A stretch of DNA of 64,000 bases from Sphaerochaeta associata (GCF_022869165.1 NZ_CP094929.1:868001-932000), one strand, 5' to 3'; positions 19,968-28,700 are shown, numbered from the stretch's first letter. Numbers and translations are program-made. Notes: generated from the letters alone by a model not told the origin.

Positions 19968-21656
19968 TCAAGCAGCAGCTTTTCTCTCCTTCTTGTCTGC
20001 ATCAAAGAACAAGGTGTGGACTGACTTGCATGCGATGACCAAACCCAATCCGACAAGCAGAATGGCAAAGATGAGTTGCATGCCATCAGAAAGGAGCTGG
20101 AAGTTGCCGCTGATCAGTCTGGTGAAACGCACGATGATAATCTGAGTCAATGCAGTGAAGGTGACACCAAGCATGAAGAACATGGGAATCCAGATCATTG
20201 AGCCTTTTTTGCTTGTTTTTTTCAGGAAAATGGCAATCGCACACAGAGCCAAGGCACTTACCAGTTGGTTGGCGGAGCCGAAAAGCGGCCAGATCTTTGC
20301 GTATCCATTCACCGACAGCATGTAACCAAAGAGCAGGGTGAGAATGGTTGCAACATACTTGTTGGTAAGTGCTCGTTGCCAAACGCCCATGTGTTCTTCA
20401 TCGGTGCTGCTGTCCATGAACAGTTCCTGGAAGGAGAGTCGACCAATTCTTGCTACTGAATCAAGGCTGGTCAGGGCGAATGCGCTGATCGCCAATGTGA
20501 TGATGGTATTGCTTGCAAGGGTAGGGATGCCTGCCTTGGCCAAAAAGCCTGCAACCGCCATGGCGAAGATTTGGGGAGGAGTACCGGCGGGAAGGGCTCC
20601 ATTGGAAAATACCGCTCCTGCACAGATAAGGGAGATGACGGCGACCAAGGATTCCAGGAGCATGGCTCCGTAGGCAATGGGGAGCATGTCTTTTTCATTG
20701 CGTATTTGCTTGGAGGCGGTTCCACTGCTTACCAGACTATGAAACCCGGAGACAGCACCACAGGCGATGGTAACGAAGAGGATGGGAAACATCTGTTGTC
20801 CGTTTACCAAAAAGCCGGAAAAAGCAGGGAGGTTGATCGTTGGGTTTGCTACAAAAATACCCACCACGGCGGCTGCTATCATGAAGACCAAGAGAAAGCT
20901 GTTCAAGAAGTCCCGTGGCTGCAACAGTGCCCATACGGGGACCACCGAGGCCACCATGATGTAGGCGAACACCAGATACAACCAGAGGGTTTTCTGAATG
21001 TAAAGGGGGAAAGCCAGGCCGAAGAGTATGCATGCTACCAAGGAGAGGATGGCCACCAACGTCGTAACCATGTTAGTGGGTTTGCGGAATCGGATGAAGA
21101 ACCCAAGTCCAACCGCCACTGCGATGAAAGCGGTACTGGTGGTGGCGGTTGCACCATTGATGACGTTATGGGAGAGATCGGCATTGAAGCCATTGAAGGT
21201 TCCGGCAACAATATCGGCGAAGGCTGCGATGACCAGGATGGAAAAGAGCCAGACAAAGAGCAGGAAGAGACGCTTTCCCAGCTTGCCGACATACAGTTCG
21301 ATGATATAGCCGATGGAGCGGCCCTTGTTGCGTACCGAGGCGAAGATGGAACCGAAGTCCTGGACGGCTCCGATGAATATTCCTCCCACGAGTACCCAAA
21401 GGAGAACGGGGACCCACCCGAAGATGGCTGCTTGAATGGGGCCGTTGATCGGTCCGGCTCCTGCTATGGAAGCGAATTGGTGTCCGAAGACCACTTGTCT
21501 GGAGGTAGGTACATAGTCCACTCCATCTTCCATTTCCATGGCCGGGGTTTTGCGCTTTGCATCAACTCCCCATTTCTTTGCCAGGTACCGACCATAGACA
21601 AGATACGCACCTACAAGTACGACGATGGACAGAACGAGCATAACTATACCGTTCAT
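19968..21656 (-). CDS. cstA: Carbon starvation protein A / pyruvate or peptide transporter (562 aa)
   Basis: This is a multispanning inner-membrane transporter of the CstA/BtsT family, known for pyruvate or peptide uptake in other bacteria. The N-terminal family signature is clear: YGRYLAKKWGV, then DGVDYVPTSRQVVFGHQFAS and IAGAGPINGPIQAAIFGW (about residues 22-85), with more than a dozen hydrophobic segments. At 562 residues it is the shorter CstA form; E. coli CstA is about 700. The ATG at 21656 is preceded by AGGAGGACCCA. It is transcribed alone with its own terminator. No LytS/LytR-type two-component genes are nearby. Confidence 0.93.
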   Translation of the reverse strand: MNGIVMLVLSIVVLVGAYLVYGRYLAKKWGVDAKRKTPAMEMEDGVDYVPTSRQVVFGHQFASIAGAGPINGPIQAAIFGWVPVLLWVLVGGIFIGAVQDFGSIFASVRNKGRSIGYIIELYVGKLGKRLFLLFVWLFSILVIAAFADIVAGTFNGFNADLSHNVINGATATTSTAFIAVAVGLGFFIRFRKPTNMVTTLVAILSLVACILFGLAFPLYIQKTLWLYLVFAYIMVASVVPVWALLQPRDFLNSFLLVFMIAAAVVGIFVANPTINLPAFSGFLVNGQQMFPILFVTIACGAVSGFHSLVSSGTASKQIRNEKDMLPIAYGAMLLESLVAVISLICAGAVFSNGALPAGTPPQIFAMAVAGFLAKAGIPTLASNTIITLAISAFALTSLDSVARIGRLSFQELFMDSSTDEEHMGVWQRALTNKYVATILTLLFGYMLSVNGYAKIWPLFGSANQLVSALALCAIAIFLKKTSKKGSMIWIPMFFMLGVTFTALTQIIIVRFTRLISGNFQLLSDGMQLIFAILLVGLGLVIACKSVHTLFFDADKKERKAAA

Positions 21657-22095
21657 TGGGTCCTCCTGAATGAGTCTTATTTCCTTGGGAAAATATGATG
21701 TTTAGCATGTGAGCTTCAGCCTTCATTTGTCAAGCAAGGGAAGGAGCGTATAGAGAAAAATTATCAATTTTTCTTGGCTGGTGGCCAATATTAAAAGGCT
21801 GAATATCTCTATAGAACGATTAAAATTGTCTATAAGTAGTTATTCCATGGGAATTTCCAGAGAATCTGAGGATCTCCAACTTGGTGGAGCCTGCAGTACT
21901 CGGTGGTAAACCACAACGACCGTTGCTCTATTTGATTATGAGTACCGTTTGAAAAATGTATGAAACAGCTGTCAGAAATGACCGCGTTCTTCTCCTTTTC
22001 TCGACCCGATAAAACCGAGCCTATCGATGCTCGATCGTGATATTCATCTCTTGTGAAGTTCTCTATCTGCATGGGTTGATACAGAACAAGAAAAA
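21657..22095. other. Intergenic region upstream of cstA
   Basis: No convincing gene is present. It holds a possible -35 (TTGACA, minus strand, about 21729-21734) and a perfect inverted repeat AGAAAAATT-ATC-AATTTTTCT at 21754-21774, a candidate operator or hairpin for cstA. An open frame at 21830-22129 on the minus strand shows no protein-like features and was not called. Confidence 0.45.
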
Positions 22096-22132
22096 GATGG
22101 CACCAAGAGGGTATTCCTCCCAGCGCCATCTC
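22096..22132 (-). terminator. Terminator of the Ig-like/ice-binding lipoprotein gene
   Basis: AGATGGC and GCCATCT form the outer stem, GAGGG/CCTCC the inner stem. On the minus strand TTTTTC follows. It lies 53 bases beyond the stop of the gene ending at 22185. Confidence 0.88.
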
Positions 22133-22184
22133 TTGATGAAATGGTTTTACTTCTCGTTATCCAGTATCAACGAGATGAGTCCTA

Positions 22185-24392
22185 CTATTCAATAATAGGC
22201 ACAAACAACGGATCTGTAACCGTATTTGCGATGAGAGTTACATTGGTTTGACCCAGTAACTTACCTGTGATTGAAGCACCGGCTGTAAGAGCAATTACGC
22301 CCTCACCCAAGACAATTCCTTTCATTTTGGAATTTGCCAACAAGCTGACAGCTCCTGTAACCTGCCAGAATATATTTTCCGCCTTTGCTCCATTGGCCAA
22401 TACAATCTCTACCTCTGCAGCTACATTCAGGGCGCCAGTTATCTGGAAAACCCAAATAGCGTCTTCATTCCCTTCTGCATCCAGCGTAAGGTTTACAGAG
22501 AGATCCACTGCAGGAATCGATTTATAGAGCCCGGGGTAAAGAGTTGCACCGCTGGCAATAAGTTCAGGTCTCGGGTTCGGCAATGCTACTATGGCGTCAT
22601 AAGCGGTTCTCATATCAAGAATCGCAGCGCTCAAATTCTCTGGAGTGGGTGTAGTAAAATCTGAAGCATAGATTTTTCCTCCATCCAGCACAAGAGCGGA
22701 TGTAGCATACGTTCCGTCCAACGAGAGAATCTCATCGAAACCAGTAACGGATGTTCTCTCAGCAGGACTTATTCCCAGGTCTCCGGTAATCGCTGTTACT
22801 CCGGTGGTAGTAATCCCGGTCTTAGCCAGTATTACAAAATCATCCGCTGTTCCCATATCCACCCTGGTCAGGGGCACTATCGGAGCTGCTACTGTTGCAG
22901 GGAATACCGCAGTTACCACCCCAAGGTCAATATCGTTGGTCGCTGTAGCTTCGTCAACAGTAAAGAAATTCTCGGTGACACCGGTCAGGGTATATCCAGC
23001 TACAGGTACCAACGTGATGGTAGCTATGTACACTGTATCCTCTTCGAACGTGCCCTCTGGTGCCAATACTGTGGTATCAGCCTTGGCCCATGTCACACTA
23101 CTGCTGGTATACTCTTCAGTATTTGTAATTGCAATGACCGGGCTCTCTCCAGTTACCGGAGCAGTCAAGCCAGTGATTGCCTTGGCACTGATCACTTTTT
23201 CAGTGATGGTAATCCCTAAGGTGCCGACAATATCTGAACCATCATTGGCCGTTGCCTGAACGGTGACCGTCCCCATGCCTGTTGCTGTAAGCAGACCTGT
23301 TTCACTGATGGTGGCAGTTCCGGTTCCGGCTGCAACTGTCCAAGCAACACTCTTGTCGGTTGCATCGGAGGGGAGTACTGCTGCGCTCATCTGCAATGTT
23401 GAACCATTCGCTACCGTGATTGCATCACCTGCTCCTGCGACTGTAATAGTTGTCACATCAATAACGGGTGCGATAGGATCGGTCACAGTGATTGCTAATT
23501 CTCCCACAATACCTGAACCATCATTGGCTGTCGCCTTCACGGTGACTATTCCAACTGCTGTTCCAGTAAGCAGACCTGTCTCACTGATGGTGGCTGTTCC
23601 CGTACCGGCTACAACTGACCAAACAACACTCTTGTCTGTTGCATCGGCAGGAAGTACTGCTGCGCTCATCTGTAATGTTAAGCCATTGGCTACCGTGATT
23701 GCATCACCTGCTCCTGTGACTGTAATAGTTGTCACATCAATAGCGAAAGTGGTCACGGTGATTGCTAATTCTCCCACAATTCCTGAACCATCATTGGCCG
23801 TCGCCTTCACGGTGACTATTCCAACTGCTGTTCCTGTAAGCAGACCTGTCTCACCGATGGTGGCTGTTCCCGTTCCGGCTACAACTGACCAAACAACACT
23901 CTTGTCTGTTGCATCGGCAGGAAGTACTGCTGCACTCATCTGTAATGTTAAGCCATTGGCTACCGTGATTGCATCACCTGCTCCTGTGACTGTAATAGTT
24001 GTCACATCAATAGGCGGCACAACGGCGGCGTTCACAGTGACTTCTAGTTCTCCCACAAAGGCAGAGTCATCGTTTGCAGTTGCTTTCACGGTTACTGTTC
24101 CAGTACTTGTTCCTGTAAGTAGACCTGCTTCACTGATGGTGGCTGTTCCTGTTCCTGCCACAATCGACCATGTTACACTCATATCGGTTGCATCGGAGGG
24201 GAGCACTGCCGCACTCATCTGCAATGTTGAACCATTGGCTACCGTGATTGCATCACCTGCTCCTGTGACTGTGATTCCAGTCACATCCACCGGGGGTGGG
24301 GCGATGTCCGCTGCACATCCCCATAGGAATGTGAGCATTGTGACTAATGCAATGATCGTCACATATTTCGTATACGTTCTTCTTTTGGTCAT
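22185..24392 (-). CDS. Lipoprotein with four Ig-like (Big_2) repeats and a DUF3494 ice-binding-like domain (735 aa)
   Basis: This is a surface or periplasmic lipoprotein. The N-terminal signal ends in the lipobox LWGC (Cys about residue 26). Four bacterial Ig-like repeats of 85-90 residues follow (about 35-395), each with ITVTGAGDAITVANG, LQMSAAVLP and GTGTATIS. A linker domain (about 396-500) contains TVYIATITLVPVAGYTLTG. The C-terminal 220 residues match the DUF3494/ice-binding fold: FVILAKTGITTTG, ITGDLGISP, GATLYPGLYKS, AIWVFQITGALNVAA, NIFWQVTGAVSLL, LGEGVIALTAGASITGKLL. In the family this beta-solenoid binds ice or acts as an adhesin-like module. An anchored adhesive or surface protein is likely here; true ice binding is uncertain. 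It has its own terminator. Confidence 0.85.
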   Translation of the reverse strand: MTKRRTYTKYVTIIALVTMLTFLWGCAADIAPPPVDVTGITVTGAGDAITVANGSTLQMSAAVLPSDATDMSVTWSIVAGTGTATISEAGLLTGTSTGTVTVKATANDDSAFVGELEVTVNAAVVPPIDVTTITVTGAGDAITVANGLTLQMSAAVLPADATDKSVVWSVVAGTGTATIGETGLLTGTAVGIVTVKATANDGSGIVGELAITVTTFAIDVTTITVTGAGDAITVANGLTLQMSAAVLPADATDKSVVWSVVAGTGTATISETGLLTGTAVGIVTVKATANDGSGIVGELAITVTDPIAPVIDVTTITVAGAGDAITVANGSTLQMSAAVLPSDATDKSVAWTVAAGTGTATISETGLLTATGMGTVTVQATANDGSDIVGTLGITITEKVISAKAITGLTAPVTGESPVIAITNTEEYTSSSVTWAKADTTVLAPEGTFEEDTVYIATITLVPVAGYTLTGVTENFFTVDEATATNDIDLGVVTAVFPATVAAPIVPLTRVDMGTADDFVILAKTGITTTGVTAITGDLGISPAERTSVTGFDEILSLDGTYATSALVLDGGKIYASDFTTPTPENLSAAILDMRTAYDAIVALPNPRPELIASGATLYPGLYKSIPAVDLSVNLTLDAEGNEDAIWVFQITGALNVAAEVEIVLANGAKAENIFWQVTGAVSLLANSKMKGIVLGEGVIALTAGASITGKLLGQTNVTLIANTVTDPLFVPIIE
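23491..24013. repeat. Near-identical tandem DNA repeats within the Ig-like lipoprotein gene
   Basis: A unit of about 253 bases at 23491-23743 recurs at 23761-24013 (period 270) with roughly six mismatches by eye. The units encode two adjacent Ig-like repeats. More diverged copies lie on both sides (about 23225-23470 and 24035-24300). Confidence 0.85.
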
Positions 24393-24599
24393 GAAATTAC
24401 TCCTGATTACTTGTTTGCCTGGGACAGAACATGGTTTGCAGTTCTCTCCTGGCGGCCGTTGGAGTCATCAAGGGATTTCACGCACCTCCTCCCATATTTG
24501 GGTTGTGTGAAATTGATACCTTGCAGGGCTCATGGATGAATCGATTGTTGGATTTTCGTCCATACAGCTGATGTACAGTCCCTCAATAAAAAAAAAGCG

Positions 24600-24632
24600 G
24601 ACATCACCAGACCTTCTGCCTCTGGTGTTGTC
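24600..24632 (-). terminator. Strong terminator with no assigned large gene
   Basis: GACATCACCAGA and TCTGGTGTTGTC pair with one internal mismatch around a 9-base loop. On the minus strand the hairpin is followed by CGC and nine T (24588-24596). It lies just downstream of a 29-codon reading frame (24647-24736) and about 210 bases upstream of the start of the Ig-like lipoprotein gene. Confidence 0.8.
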
Positions 24633-24646
24633 AAGTGTTGCTTGTG

Positions 24647-24736
24647 TCAAACTCGCAATTTCGCTTCGATTCCAATCAGGCTGTCTGTGGGGAAAACCTT
24701 CAAAACAAGAATCGAAACAAGTGATTTTCTGCTCAC
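24647..24736 (-). CDS. Possible small protein (29 aa)
   Basis: A GTG at 24736 is preceded by AAGGAGG at ideal spacing. The frame reads MSRKSLVSILVLKVFPTDS and continues for 10 more residues to a TGA. The start resembles a short basic plus hydrophobic signal or membrane segment. A strong terminator follows 15 bases after the stop. It may be a genuine small membrane peptide, a leader peptide, or the stump of a truncated exported protein. No homology is recognised. Confidence 0.35.
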   Translation of the reverse strand: MSRKSLVSILVLKVFPTDSLIGIEAKLRV

Positions 24737-24739
24737 TAC

Positions 24740-25433
24740 AAACCTCCTTGGCGATATGTATTTCTTTGGAATAGTACGATCATTTTTTTCAATCTATAGA
24801 TTCAATGACCATTTTCCGAAGATTGGATTCTCAATTTTCCCAAGCGTCCGAAGCAAAGTTTGAAGCTATGAGGACTGCTTTTAGTTGGACAATTGATGCA
24901 ATTGCAAAAAGGTATCAATCAGCACGGAAAGTTTTGAACAATGCTCAGGTGTGGTATGGAAGTTCTACTTTGCTTCAGTACCCTGTAATACTAAAGATAT
25001 ACTTGGAATCAAATCACGTCTGTGCGCAACAGCACATAAGGCTTGGTTATGAAAAATATAAGTTTTGATGTGAGCTGCTGGTTTTTGTCTAAACATATGC
25101 AACTCATTGAACTGTATCAATTAAATATGGTAATACCCTGGTAAATTCAAACTCATCAAGTACACATATATCCAAGCAGATGTGCTCAATGCGGTTGCCG
25201 AGCGCATACTTCTTGAAACAGTCACTACTAATCAGACTGACCAATTATGCATATTTGCTCATTCACCATTCATCTTTTTTTTCTTCAAAAAAAAGTCGTC
25301 ACTTCCAAAGCATAGTATGTTCATACCAGCTGTCTTAGGAGGTCTCATCGAACCTATATGGTACATCCATGCTATGGTTCTCAGCATTGTAACTCTATAC
25401 TATGTATTTATAGTGCTTGGATGTGCAAATTCC
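24740..25433. other. AT-rich region without a supported gene
   Basis: Open frames here (such as 24805-25068 plus) lack ribosome-binding sites or protein-like composition. An open frame continuous with the SGNH hydrolase begins at 25182 and encodes a hydrophobic stretch (GLIEPIWYIHAMVLSIVTLY) preceded by low-complexity Phe/Lys codons. It could be a decayed membrane segment or chance. Nothing else is visible. Confidence 0.4.
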
Positions 25434-26135
25434 ATGAGCAAAGATATTCAAAAAATTCGCATTTTCGGAGATTCAATATTGAAAGGGGTTGTATATAGTG
25501 AAGAAGACAATCGCTATGTGCCGCTTCAGCAGGATGGATTCGAGCAACTCGGGATGACCCTTGGTATCGAATTCCAAAATAGTGCTATGTTTGGTTGCAC
25601 GATCACAAAAGGTATGCAGTTACTCCAGAAGGCTATTGGCAAGGGATTGGACTGTGACAGCGTGCTGCTCGAGTATGGTGGGAATGACTGTGATTTCCTC
25701 TGGGATGAAGTCTCGGCACAGCCGAACGGCGAACACCAGCCAAAGACACCGTTGCTGGCGTTCGGTCAGACGCTGAAGGCGATGATAGCTAAATTGAGGG
25801 CAATTGCGGTTGAACCGATTCTTATGACACTCCCTCCCATCAATTCCGATAGGTATCTCGACCATATCTGTAGAGGCGGCTTGGATCGAAAACGAATTCT
25901 GGATTGGCTCGGCGATATATATAATATCGAACGATACCAAGAACTCTACTCGTTACGAGTAGCAACCGTTGCTTTAGCGACACAAACACAGCTTATTGAT
26001 ATCCGTAGCGGCTTTTTGGCAAGAAGGAACTGTAGTTCTCTCATTTGTATAGATGGTATACATCCCAGTGCAAAAGGTCATGAACTCATTATGGACTTGC
26101 TGAAGGAGTCTCACTTGGTGAGGATTTCAGCGTAG
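25434..26135 (+). CDS. SGNH/GDSL-family hydrolase (233 aa)
   Basis: This is an esterase/lipase-like hydrolase of the SGNH fold. Block I is IFGDSILKG (catalytic Ser, about residue 13), block III EYGGNDCDF (Asn), and block V DGIHPSAKGH (Asp and His). Clostridial and spirochaete relatives begin very close to KIRIFGDSILKGV, which is why I chose ATG 25434. No good ribosome-binding site precedes it, and the frame is open back to 25182 with a hydrophobic segment, so a longer membrane-anchored form is possible. The substrate is unknown; acyl or acetyl esters are typical. Confidence 0.8.
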   Translation: MSKDIQKIRIFGDSILKGVVYSEEDNRYVPLQQDGFEQLGMTLGIEFQNSAMFGCTITKGMQLLQKAIGKGLDCDSVLLEYGGNDCDFLWDEVSAQPNGEHQPKTPLLAFGQTLKAMIAKLRAIAVEPILMTLPPINSDRYLDHICRGGLDRKRILDWLGDIYNIERYQELYSLRVATVALATQTQLIDIRSGFLARRNCSSLICIDGIHPSAKGHELIMDLLKESHLVRISA

Positions 26136-26648
26136 GGTAGTAGCATCCCTACCATCTATGATTATCCATTGCCCACAGGAATAGCATGTCCAATATGGGT
26201 ATAGAGCCTTGCATGAGAAGTCCTGGCGGCACAGAGCTACCCTAAGTCCAAGGATTCCTTTCATGGGTTGAGGACAAGCGAGGCTGCTCTGCAGCAACCA
26301 GGAACCAGAGGCTTTCAGCCATTCACTCATGCTTGAGGTTCGTTCAGTTCAGATGTCCCGAGCATCTGTCTACATGTAACAGGATACTGTGGATCCGGTT
26401 CAAGAGAACTGCTGCAAAGACAATGAACTACCTGACCGTCGATGGACTGAGACTCCTGCTAAGGATGCCGAACCAACGTACCGCACAAGGCTTGAGAGAT
26501 CTGGCCTTGTTAAGCTTGATTTATGACTCAGGGGCTCGGGTCCGTCCAGGATGAATCCGTGGAAGGTCCTCTTCTTGAGATCCAACCCGAATGTCCGCTC
26601 GTACTGCACTACATCAGATAATGGTCATAGTTCGTTATAGGCCATTAA
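26136..26648. other. Mobile-element graveyard between SGNH hydrolase and beta-lactamase-like gene
   Basis: There is no intact gene. The section holds a tyrosine-recombinase fragment (26375-26548, plus strand). Next to it, on the minus strand at about 26530-26609, is a short frame reading QYERTFGLDLKKRTFHGFIL, which loosely resembles the N-terminus of IS110-type transposases. A minus-strand frame at 26127-26330 containing CYSCGQW is unassigned. Confidence 0.45.
26375..26548 (+). pseudogene. Tyrosine recombinase/integrase fragment
   Basis: The frame encodes KTMNYLTVDGLRLLLRMPN and then GLRDLALLSLIYDSGARV, the start of the catalytic domain of XerC/transposon-type tyrosine recombinases, ending just after the first catalytic Arg (GARV). 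Both the N-terminal DNA-binding part and the H-x-x-R...Y half are missing. It is a dead remnant of a mobile element. Confidence 0.7.
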
Positions 26649-27851
26649 CTAACTATCAGAACCATAGATATAGGTATATTTAAGATAGTTTCTGATATCA
26701 TTAATGAAATTCACCGTGGTATCCTCATTGTTGGCATTGGTGAAAATAATTATTGCGGCATTCAGATTCGCAAATATCATCATGTGGCAATAAAAAGTCC
26801 CTTCGCTCCCATAATGATAGAATATTGAGTCTGTCGTAAAGTCGTTATACCATCCCATGGCATAGGGGTTTCTTCCCATCAGTAAATACTTGAAAGTTTC
26901 AGCTTTAACGATGCCATCAACCGTATGTAGCCCATTCATGAATTGCCTTACGTATTTTGAAAAATCCAGAATATTTACATTGATGTTACCTGCGGGCGAA
27001 GAAAGAGGATCATTATATATTTCCCGCTCAGATGCTGCGACTGGTTGTAATCGCTTATTAGTTATCAGACGATGACCCCATGGTTGTGAAGGGCCGATGC
27101 GGTTTGGCCGTTCAAAGCCGATCTCAATCTCCAAGTCAGATGCAAGTTCTTGTGCGAGGATTTCCCATGTTTTTCCGGTCACTTCCTCAAGCATGCAACC
27201 GGCAATGATATAGCCAGCGTTCCCGTAATTCACGCCTTCTGTCTCAACTGGTACCAATGACAATGCGTATTTACTGAAATCTCTGCGGCGCTCAGAGTCG
27301 GATCCATAAAAATTGGGGATATCTTCATAGATGAGATTTCCTGCTTCATCAATTTGAGTTTGGTGTGCGTTCAATGGCTGAAGGCTGTGATTGTGAGATA
27401 ATAAATCAGCAAGTGTGATGTCCTTGTATGCGGAGTGCATATGTTCTTGCCAAGTTGGAAACACAGTAAGTATTTTAGTATCCCAATTGATCAATCCAGC
27501 TTCAACACATTGTGCCGCCATCAGTGAAGTGTATGATTTACCCAATGATCCTATCTGAAAGCGGTGGGTGGCTTTTATAGGATTCCCTGATCCAATGAAG
27601 GTCTCCCCCAATGTACCGGTCGTAACTCCTTGATCGTCAATGACCGCCCATGCACATCCAGGTACTGCATAGTAGTCAAGGCATCCTGCCAGCCCAAATT
27701 CTTTCACTTGTGAGAAAGACAAAGCTGGACGAGTTTCATACTCATTTACACTTGATTGACAAGAAGTCAGGATATACCAAGGTATAATTACGCCAAAAAT
27801 AATCAGCATCGTTCGCATTGGGATCTTTGGAAATGTATGTTTCAAAGCCAC
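26649..27851 (-). CDS. Beta-lactamase-fold serine hydrolase, lipoprotein (about 400 aa)
   Basis: This belongs to the class C beta-lactamase/penicillin-binding-protein-like family of serine hydrolases (Pfam Beta-lactamase). The active-site S-x-x-K is SLGK in HRFQIGSLGKSYTSL, and YGNAGY supplies the Y-x-N motif. The third motif is probably around YHYGSEG (HxG). The N-terminus has a membrane signal ending in ILTSC, a lipobox, so it is probably anchored at the cell surface. I favour GTG 27851 (GGAG upstream); a TTG at 27878 and an ATG at 27818 are alternatives. Family members are esterases, D-amino-acid or peptide hydrolases. The real substrate is unknown and antibiotic hydrolysis should not be assumed. 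Confidence 0.85.
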   Translation of the reverse strand: MALKHTFPKIPMRTMLIIFGVIIPWYILTSCQSSVNEYETRPALSFSQVKEFGLAGCLDYYAVPGCAWAVIDDQGVTTGTLGETFIGSGNPIKATHRFQIGSLGKSYTSLMAAQCVEAGLINWDTKILTVFPTWQEHMHSAYKDITLADLLSHNHSLQPLNAHQTQIDEAGNLIYEDIPNFYGSDSERRRDFSKYALSLVPVETEGVNYGNAGYIIAGCMLEEVTGKTWEILAQELASDLEIEIGFERPNRIGPSQPWGHRLITNKRLQPVAASEREIYNDPLSSPAGNINVNILDFSKYVRQFMNGLHTVDGIVKAETFKYLLMGRNPYAMGWYNDFTTDSIFYHYGSEGTFYCHMMIFANLNAAIIIFTNANNEDTTVNFINDIRNYLKYTYIYGSDS

Positions 27852-28069
27852 AATCTTGCTCCGTTTAATACTTGCCAAAAGTGTTGAAACTCGCTTTTCA
27901 CTCTGTTGGGAAACAAGCTTTCCTTAATCCGATTACCTCAGACCAATGAGTGAAACATACATAGGATCAGGTTTTATTGTCAATGTAGAGGAAACCTGGC
28001 AAGCCATCGGATTTCGGCCTTGAACTGACATCGGCGCCAGGATAACTTCTTGCTATAGTTGGTACAACA

Positions 28070-28462
28070 CTAGTCTTTTACTTGCAAACTAAGAATCTCT
28101 TTCATCGGCTCAAAATCCCTGTCATTGTGAAGAAGCTCAAATCCATGTTCAATGCAGAACGTTGCAATAAGGACATCATTCGTCTTGCGTACGGTAACGC
28201 CTTTCTTTCTCAGCAACCGGATGTTCTGTGCCGCCTTGATGGACATCTCTTTTCCGACAAAGTCATAATACTTTAGAGCATCCATAAGCTTCTTGGCAAT
28301 CTGGAATTGATTGTTGTCCCGGAATCCTCGTAAAAACTCCACCATTATCAAATCACCCGTAACAACCCGACTCTCCTGCAATGCTTTGTCCAGGATATCG
28401 GTTTGGGCAGTACGTACCCCATTCACATAATCAATCCATACCGAGGTGTCTACGACGATCAT
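28070..28462 (-). CDS. vapC: VapC-type PIN-domain toxin (130 aa)
   Basis: A PIN-domain ribonuclease toxin. The N-terminus MIVVDTSVWIDY carries the first acidic residue. VEFLRGF supplies the conserved Glu, TNDVLIATFCIEHG the central Asp, and LLHNDRDFE the last Asp pair. Its ATG overlaps the vapB stop (ATGA), the classic translational coupling of vapBC pairs. VapC toxins cleave initiator tRNA or other RNA and are neutralised by VapB binding. Confidence 0.92.
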   Translation of the reverse strand: MIVVDTSVWIDYVNGVRTAQTDILDKALQESRVVTGDLIMVEFLRGFRDNNQFQIAKKLMDALKYYDFVGKEMSIKAAQNIRLLRKKGVTVRKTNDVLIATFCIEHGFELLHNDRDFEPMKEILSLQVKD

Positions 28463-28653
28463 ACGTCGATCCTCATTGCCTCAAGGTCTCCTTCCCAGGA
28501 TAACGTACCCCTGAGTTCCCGGATTTTTTCTTGCTTTTTCATGGTAAAAGGGAGTTTCAATCCTTGTTCAACTGCATCCTTTTTCGTTTTGCAGCCAGAT
28601 ACCATAAAAGCCTCGTTCATCAACCGGTCATCAATGACGATATTCGTCCGCAT
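28459..28653 (-). CDS. vapB: VapB-type antitoxin (64 aa)
   Basis: I chose ATG 28653 because AGGAGG lies 6 bases upstream; the longer open frame to 28740 has no such site. The protein is the short VapB form: an N-terminal ribbon-helix-helix-like MRTNIVIDDRLMNEA for DNA binding, GCKTKKDAVEQGL, and a C-terminal toxin-binding tail with IRELRGTLSWEGDLEAMR. It overlaps vapC by four bases. It probably represses its own operon through the inverted repeat upstream. Confidence 0.9.
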   Translation of the reverse strand: MRTNIVIDDRLMNEAFMVSGCKTKKDAVEQGLKLPFTMKKQEKIRELRGTLSWEGDLEAMRIDV

Positions 28654-28672
28654 CACAGCCTCCTGAGAAAGG

Positions 28673-28700
28673 TGTGTATAACTATTAGATATCATACACA
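28673..28700. promoter_or_regulatory. Inverted repeat, probable vapBC operator
   Basis: TGTGTAT (28673-28679) and ATACACA (28694-28700) form a perfect 7-bp inverted repeat 20 bases upstream of vapB, separated by 14 AT-rich bases that could hold the -10. VapBC complexes usually bind such repeats. The remaining bases to 28808 show nothing clear. Confidence 0.55.

Noticed and set aside
20571-21698. Plus-strand frame of 375 codons opposite cstA
   Set aside because: Antisense shadow of a clear transporter gene; composition rich in Gly/Glu/Asp with no recognisable motif.
21830-22129. 99-codon minus-strand frame between cstA and the lipoprotein gene
   Set aside because: No ribosome-binding site, no protein-like pattern, and it overlaps the terminator hairpin.
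22185-24392. Tandem repeats as a CRISPR array
   Set aside because: The repeats are about 270 bases long, in frame and encode Ig-like domains; no short direct repeats with spacers.
23263-24510. Long plus-strand open frame of 415 codons
   Set aside because: It is the antisense of the repetitive Ig-like lipoprotein gene; its Val/Ala/Thr/Pro repeats mirror that gene and it has no ribosome-binding site.
24393-24540. Possible riboswitch (cyclic-di-GMP type) in the leader of the Ig-like lipoprotein gene
   Set aside because: I compared it with the GEMM consensus from memory and did not find the conserved core; no support.
26649-27851. Antibiotic-resistance beta-lactamase
   Set aside because: The fold family covers many esterases and peptidases; only SxxK and YxN are visible, so resistance cannot be claimed.
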